DNA of 8,961 nt from Chloroflexota bacterium. Its GTDB lineage: Bacteria; Chloroflexota; Limnocylindria; Limnocylindrales; CSP1-4. A model generated the notes under the pieces. The model worked only from the letters and a program-made list of their open reading frames with translations. It was not told where the DNA came from and did not search any database. The stretch is taken from the NCBI GenBank assembly GCA_016875645.1, contig VGPE01000105.1, positions 1-8,961 on the forward strand, written 5' to 3'. The first letter of the stretch is position 1. The number at the start of each line of letters is the position of its first letter. A program made the translations under genes and the position numbers. Below are positions 6,696-8,961 of the stretch, piece after piece.

Positions 6696-6779
6696 GTGAT
6701 CGAGGACCACGACCGGCCGCTCAATCGGGCCGAGCGCCGCCGCTTCCGGGTGCACCGCGGCCGGCGGGCGAAGGGCTAG
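6696..6779 (+). CDS. Possible 27-residue basic micro-protein
   Basis: A GTG-started frame of 27 residues (MIEDHDRPLNRAERRR, then FRVHRGRRAKG) ends in TAG at 6777. It is preceded by an unusually strong purine run, AAGGGGGGAG at 6682-6691, four bases from the GTG. It starts 31 bases after the Lon-domain stop and ends 39 bases before the dehydrogenase start, so it would sit inside the same transcript. The peptide has an acidic head and an arginine-rich tail (nine Arg and one Lys), which could bind nucleic acid or ribosomes, but I recognise no family. In DNA this GC-rich a short frame can arise by chance; the ribosome site and position are the only support. Confidence 0.4.
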   Translation: MIEDHDRPLNRAERRRFRVHRGRRAKG

Positions 6780-6818
6780 CAGGCCGGGCCGGGGCGGGGA
6801 TCGGGGGGTCGAGGCGAC

Positions 6819-7531
6819 GTGCCGCTCATCGACCGCGTCCTGGTGCTGGTGGGCGCCACGGGCGGGCTTGGCCGCGTTGTGGCCGGGCTCGCGAGTGCGC
6901 ATGGCGCGCGCGTCGTCCTGGTTGGCACGGACCGCGGGCGACTCGACGGGGTGGCCGCCGAGCGCGGACTCGCCGATGGACGCTGGCTGCCCGTGGTGGC
7001 GGACGTTGCCGATCCGGCCGGCGCACGCGCAGTCATCGGGGCTGGGACCGACGCGTTCGGGCGTGTGGACGCGCTGCTGCACATGGTCGGGGGTTGGGTG
7101 GGAGGCACGGCAGTGGCCGACATCGACCCCGCGGACATCGGGGCGATGATCGACGGCCATCTCTGGTCCACGTTCCACCTCATCCAGGCCGCGCTGCCGG
7201 GGATGCTGGAGCGCGGTTACGGCCGGATCGTGGCGGTTTCGTCGCCATACGCCGTCGAGCCGGGGCCGCGCGGCGCCCCTACGCGATCGGCAAGGCGGCG
7301 CAGGACTCGCTGCTGCGCTCGCTGGCCCGCGAGGTGGCCAACACCGGTGTCACCGTGAACCAGGTGGCGGTGCGCACGATCGACTTGGAGCACGAGCGCG
7401 AGCGGGAGCCCACCCCGCGCAACGCCGCCTGGGTCACGCCCGAGGAGATCGCGGCCGTGATGCTGTTCCTCGCGTCCGACGAAGCGGCGGCCATCAATGG
7501 TGCGAGGATCCCACTCAACGGGCGAGGTTGA
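6819..7531 (+). pseudogene. Short-chain dehydrogenase/reductase (SDR), frameshifted
   Basis: NAD(P)-dependent oxidoreductase of the classical SDR type, broken by one base. The 5' part (6819 to about 7279) has the nucleotide-binding turn GATGGLG at residues 12-18, ADVAD at 61-65 and VSSPYAVE with the catalytic Ser142. The reading then runs into arginine-rich nonsense ending at 7358. The true continuation, in the next frame, reads YAIGKAAQDSLLRSLAREVA, then TGVTVNQVAVRTID and MLFLASDEAAAINGARIPLNGRG, stopping at 7531. Adding one base in the CCCC run at 7276-7279 joins the halves into about 237 residues, normal for SDRs, and restores Ser142-x12-Tyr155-xxx-Lys159 exactly. Both halves look otherwise intact, so a recent mutation or a sequence/assembly error is more likely than old decay. 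Two further oddities: the usual NNAG is replaced by HMVGG, and the position of the catalytic Asn appears to be His114 (DGHLWSTF). The GTG start lies after a G-rich stretch with GAGG at 6811. The substrate is unknown. Confidence 0.85.
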
Positions 7532-7627
7532 GGGCGGCCGTACCGGGTCCTCACCGCGAAATCGAGCGAGCGCTCCGAACGTCCGGACCAGAAGCCCTCG
7601 ATCGCGTCGGCGGGAGCGCCATCGCCT

Positions 7628-8740
7628 CTAGGCGGCGCCGGTGCGTTCGACGGCGGCTCGATCGAGTCGAAGTGCGCTCCACCCGACAGCGACCCAGCCG
7701 GCCGCGAAGGCCACGAGGCACACCAGCGCCAGGATGGCGGCGACCGCCTCTGGGACGATGCCCCCGATCGTCAGGGCGAGCCCGGGGAGGATCACCAACG
7801 CGCTCGCCGCGAGCAGCGCCGCGGGCGGGCGAGGCAGCGCCGCCGTCCGCCACGTCACTGCTGCGAAGATGGCCGAGCCGACGATCAGGGTCAGCCATCC
7901 CAGCATCCACACGTACCACGGGCTCACGTCGCCAACGAAGGGCCGGTCGCCGACGAATTCCATCGCGAGCACGCCGACGATCGAGATGATTGCGCCCAGC
8001 GCTGGCAGGATGAACGCCGCCCACGTCATGCGGGGATATCGACGAGCCTGGAACGCGCTGAGGCCTGCCAGCGCAACGAGCAGGGACGCGTTGCCGATGA
8101 CCATCGCGAGGATGGCAAGGGGCCGGGCGGCGTCCGCTCCGGCACCCGCGGTCGCCGACGCGTAGGCGAGCCCCGAGAACCAGAGGATCCCGCCGATGAT
8201 GGCGACGTATCCCCCGATGCGCAGAGACATGGTGAATCCTCCGGGTGGTTGCGGCACGCCCGCGAGGCCGTGCCGGTGGAGATGGGCATCGAGGGCGGCG
8301 AGCAGGACGTCTGCCACGTCGAACGGGCCCATGGGCCGCTCGTCGAGCATCGCCTCGAACTCGTCGCCGTAGCGCACGCGCCAGCGCGCGGGGAACAGGC
8401 GGATCAGGAGCGACCTCATTGCGGGGCCCTGCCCGAGGCGTCGGAGCCCCAAGCGGGCAAAGGCGGCGAGGTCGGTGAGGTGCTCGGCGAGGACGGTCGC
8501 GCCGAGCCCGGTCAGGCGATAGGGCCGGCGGCGATCCACCGGCGGCAGGGCCTCGATGAAGCCACGTTCCTCGAGCCTGGCCAGGGTGGCGTAGAGCGTG
8601 CCCGGACCGAGCGGCCGGCCCGTGCCGGCCTCCACGTCGGTCATGATCGCGTAGCCGTGCTTGGGCCCGTCGCTCAGCGAGACGAGCACCAGGATTGCGG
8701 AGTCGGCGAACCGGCCGAGTTCGGGGAATCGGGAGCCCAC
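7628..8740 (-). CDS. PadR-type DNA-binding domain fused to a six-helix membrane protein
   Basis: A 370-residue single frame with three parts. Residues 12-85 are a PadR winged helix-turn-helix (SDGPKHGYAI, GPGTLYATLARLEERGFIE, RRPYRLTGLG). PadR proteins usually repress adjacent genes and are normally 100-180 residues long. Residues 108-165 form a charged cytoplasmic segment (RLFPARWRVRYGDEFEAML, then PFDVADVLLAALDAHL) of a kind often seen in front of membrane proteins encoded next to PadR genes in high-GC bacteria. Residues 173-353 contain six strongly hydrophobic stretches at about 173-194, 207-229, 239-261, 276-298, 306-327 and 331-353. The product would be a membrane-tethered regulator. The GTG at 8740 has AGGTGAGG five bases upstream. 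Two internal ATGs matter: Met108 (8419), which starts within an ATGA sequence at the domain junction, and Met171 (8230), preceded by GGAGGA at six bases, which could give a separate 200-residue membrane protein. A palindrome and a TTGACA promoter lie upstream. Whether the fusion is native or due to an indel is open. Confidence 0.85.
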   Translation of the reverse strand: MGSRFPELGRFADSAILVLVSLSDGPKHGYAIMTDVEAGTGRPLGPGTLYATLARLEERGFIEALPPVDRRRPYRLTGLGATVLAEHLTDLAAFARLGLRRLGQGPAMRSLLIRLFPARWRVRYGDEFEAMLDERPMGPFDVADVLLAALDAHLHRHGLAGVPQPPGGFTMSLRIGGYVAIIGGILWFSGLAYASATAGAGADAARPLAILAMVIGNASLLVALAGLSAFQARRYPRMTWAAFILPALGAIISIVGVLAMEFVGDRPFVGDVSPWYVWMLGWLTLIVGSAIFAAVTWRTAALPRPPAALLAASALVILPGLALTIGGIVPEAVAAILALVCLVAFAAGWVAVGWSALRLDRAAVERTGAA

Positions 8741-8770
8741 GGCGTCCTCACCTGATTGGTATGGCGATAT

Positions 8771-8782
8771 CCGATATATCGG
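8771..8782. promoter_or_regulatory. Putative PadR operator, 12-base perfect palindrome
   Basis: CCGATATATCGG is a perfect inverted repeat, AT-rich at its centre, and stands out in GC-rich DNA. It lies 31 bases before the PadR start codon and at the predicted transcription start of the leftward promoter. AT-rich palindromes in their own promoter are the usual targets of PadR repressors; assignment to this protein is inference. A second GATAT half-like element (8766-8770) directly abuts it. Confidence 0.55.
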
Positions 8783-8790
8783 CGGTCGCT

Positions 8791-8819
8791 ATCTCACGAC
8801 GTTCCGTCGGCGATGTCAA
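8791..8819 (-). promoter_or_regulatory. Promoter of the PadR fusion gene
   Basis: On the minus strand a perfect TTGACA (8819-8814) is followed after 17 bases by TGAGAT (8796-8791), a poor but correctly spaced -10. Transcription would start at about 8784, immediately before the CCGATATATCGG palindrome, so a repressor bound there would block initiation or early elongation. Confidence 0.45.
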
Positions 8820-8842
8820 GTCTCGCGCTTTCAAATGTGGAC

Positions 8843-8889
8843 GGCCAGTGAAAGTGTCACCCCATAAGCGGCCAGTGACTTTGTCACCC
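8843..8889 (+). repeat. Two 20-base direct repeats near the insertion-sequence end
   Basis: GGCCAGTGAAAGTGTCACCC (8843-8862) and GGCCAGTGACTTTGTCACCC (8870-8889) match at 17 of 20 positions and start 27 bases apart. Each also contains an inner GTGA/TCAC inverted pair; in the second copy this is GTGAC/GTCAC. Repeated subterminal blocks of this kind are typical transposase-binding sites at the ends of some insertion sequences. Confidence 0.7.
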
Positions 8890-8897
8890 TCGATGCC

Positions 8898-8961
8898 ATG
8901 GAGACGAGGGAGACGATCAGCTTGGACGCCCGGGCACAGCAGCGCATCTACGTCCTCAACC
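8898..8961 (+). CDS. N-terminus of a probable transposase (cut by window edge)
   Basis: Only 21 codons are visible: METRETISLDARAQQRIYVL followed by Asn. The ARAQQRIYVLN stretch resembles the beginning of the helix-turn-helix domain of ISNCY/IS1202-like transposases, which usually continues with an AGxLTxxEAA-type helix. The match is from memory and short. The ATG at 8898 starts nine bases after the second direct repeat, which is where a transposase gene would be expected. No clear ribosome site is seen. IS481- or IS21-type elements cannot be excluded from this fragment. Confidence 0.5.
   Translation, partial: METRETISLDARAQQRIYVLN

Larger units (their letters stand above)
8835..8961 (+). 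mobile_element. Left end of an insertion sequence (continues past the window)
   Basis: From roughly TGTGGACGGCCAGTGAAAG onward the sequence changes character. Two near-identical 20-base direct repeats are followed by the beginning of a transposase-like frame. The outer boundary is not certain, since only one end is visible and no target duplication can be checked. It lies about 95 bases upstream of the PadR fusion gene, just outside its -35 box. Confidence 0.55.

Noticed and set aside
5198..6724. 508-codon open frame on the minus strand across the iron-sulfur carrier and Lon-domain genes
   Set aside because: It lies antisense to two genes with clear family motifs, and its translation is Arg/Ala/Gly-rich without motifs; such long antisense frames are common in GC-rich DNA.
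7532..7627. Gap between the SDR and PadR fusion genes as a terminator region
   Set aside because: Only short palindromes (GAGCGCTC, GTCCGGAC) are present and none forms a stem with a T-rich tail.
7551..8024. Minus-strand frame overlapping the end of the PadR fusion
   Set aside because: Shadow frame of the membrane domain, with no independent ribosome site or motif.
1..8961. CRISPR arrays, tRNA or rRNA genes
   Set aside because: No regularly spaced repeats, cloverleaf patterns or rRNA-like conserved stretches were noticed on reading either strand.

Overview
The window is very GC-rich bacterial DNA with tightly packed genes and many GTG starts. One start (position 1694) sits only six bases after a TAGACT box, suggesting leaderless transcription. 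The base composition, the S/P/A/G-rich lipoprotein and the PadR-linked membrane protein fit an uncultured Chloroflexota (or another high-GC Gram-positive-like) lineage. That placement is inference; there is no rRNA or other marker gene here.

Left third (1-3815). A long N-acyl-D-amino-acid deacylase-type amidohydrolase runs leftward off the window edge. Across a 124-base divergent spacer lies a tightly coupled three-gene operon: a flavin reductase-like FMN protein, an alpha/beta hydrolase (1-base overlap) and an enoyl-CoA hydratase (4-base ATGA overlap). It looks like part of a small catabolic route that ends in a CoA thioester; no oxygenase partner is visible.

Middle (3816-6818). A small DUF2188 protein faces left. 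A putative lipoprotein of unknown function follows, then an A-type iron-sulfur cluster carrier with its own promoter and a convincing intrinsic terminator. Next come a stand-alone Lon N-terminal (substrate-binding) domain protein and a possible 27-codon-scale basic micro-protein.

Right third (6819-8961). A short-chain dehydrogenase/reductase is broken by a one-base frameshift at a CCCC run; adding one base restores the exact Ser-x12-Tyr-xxx-Lys spacing. Facing it is the most unusual gene of the window: a PadR-type DNA-binding domain fused in one frame to a cytoplasmic RYGDEF-containing segment and six predicted membrane helices. It has a TTGACA promoter and, at the predicted transcription start, a perfect 12-base AT-rich palindrome that is probably its own operator. 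Just upstream, the left end of an insertion sequence begins, with two 20-base direct repeats and the first codons of a transposase, and runs off the right edge.
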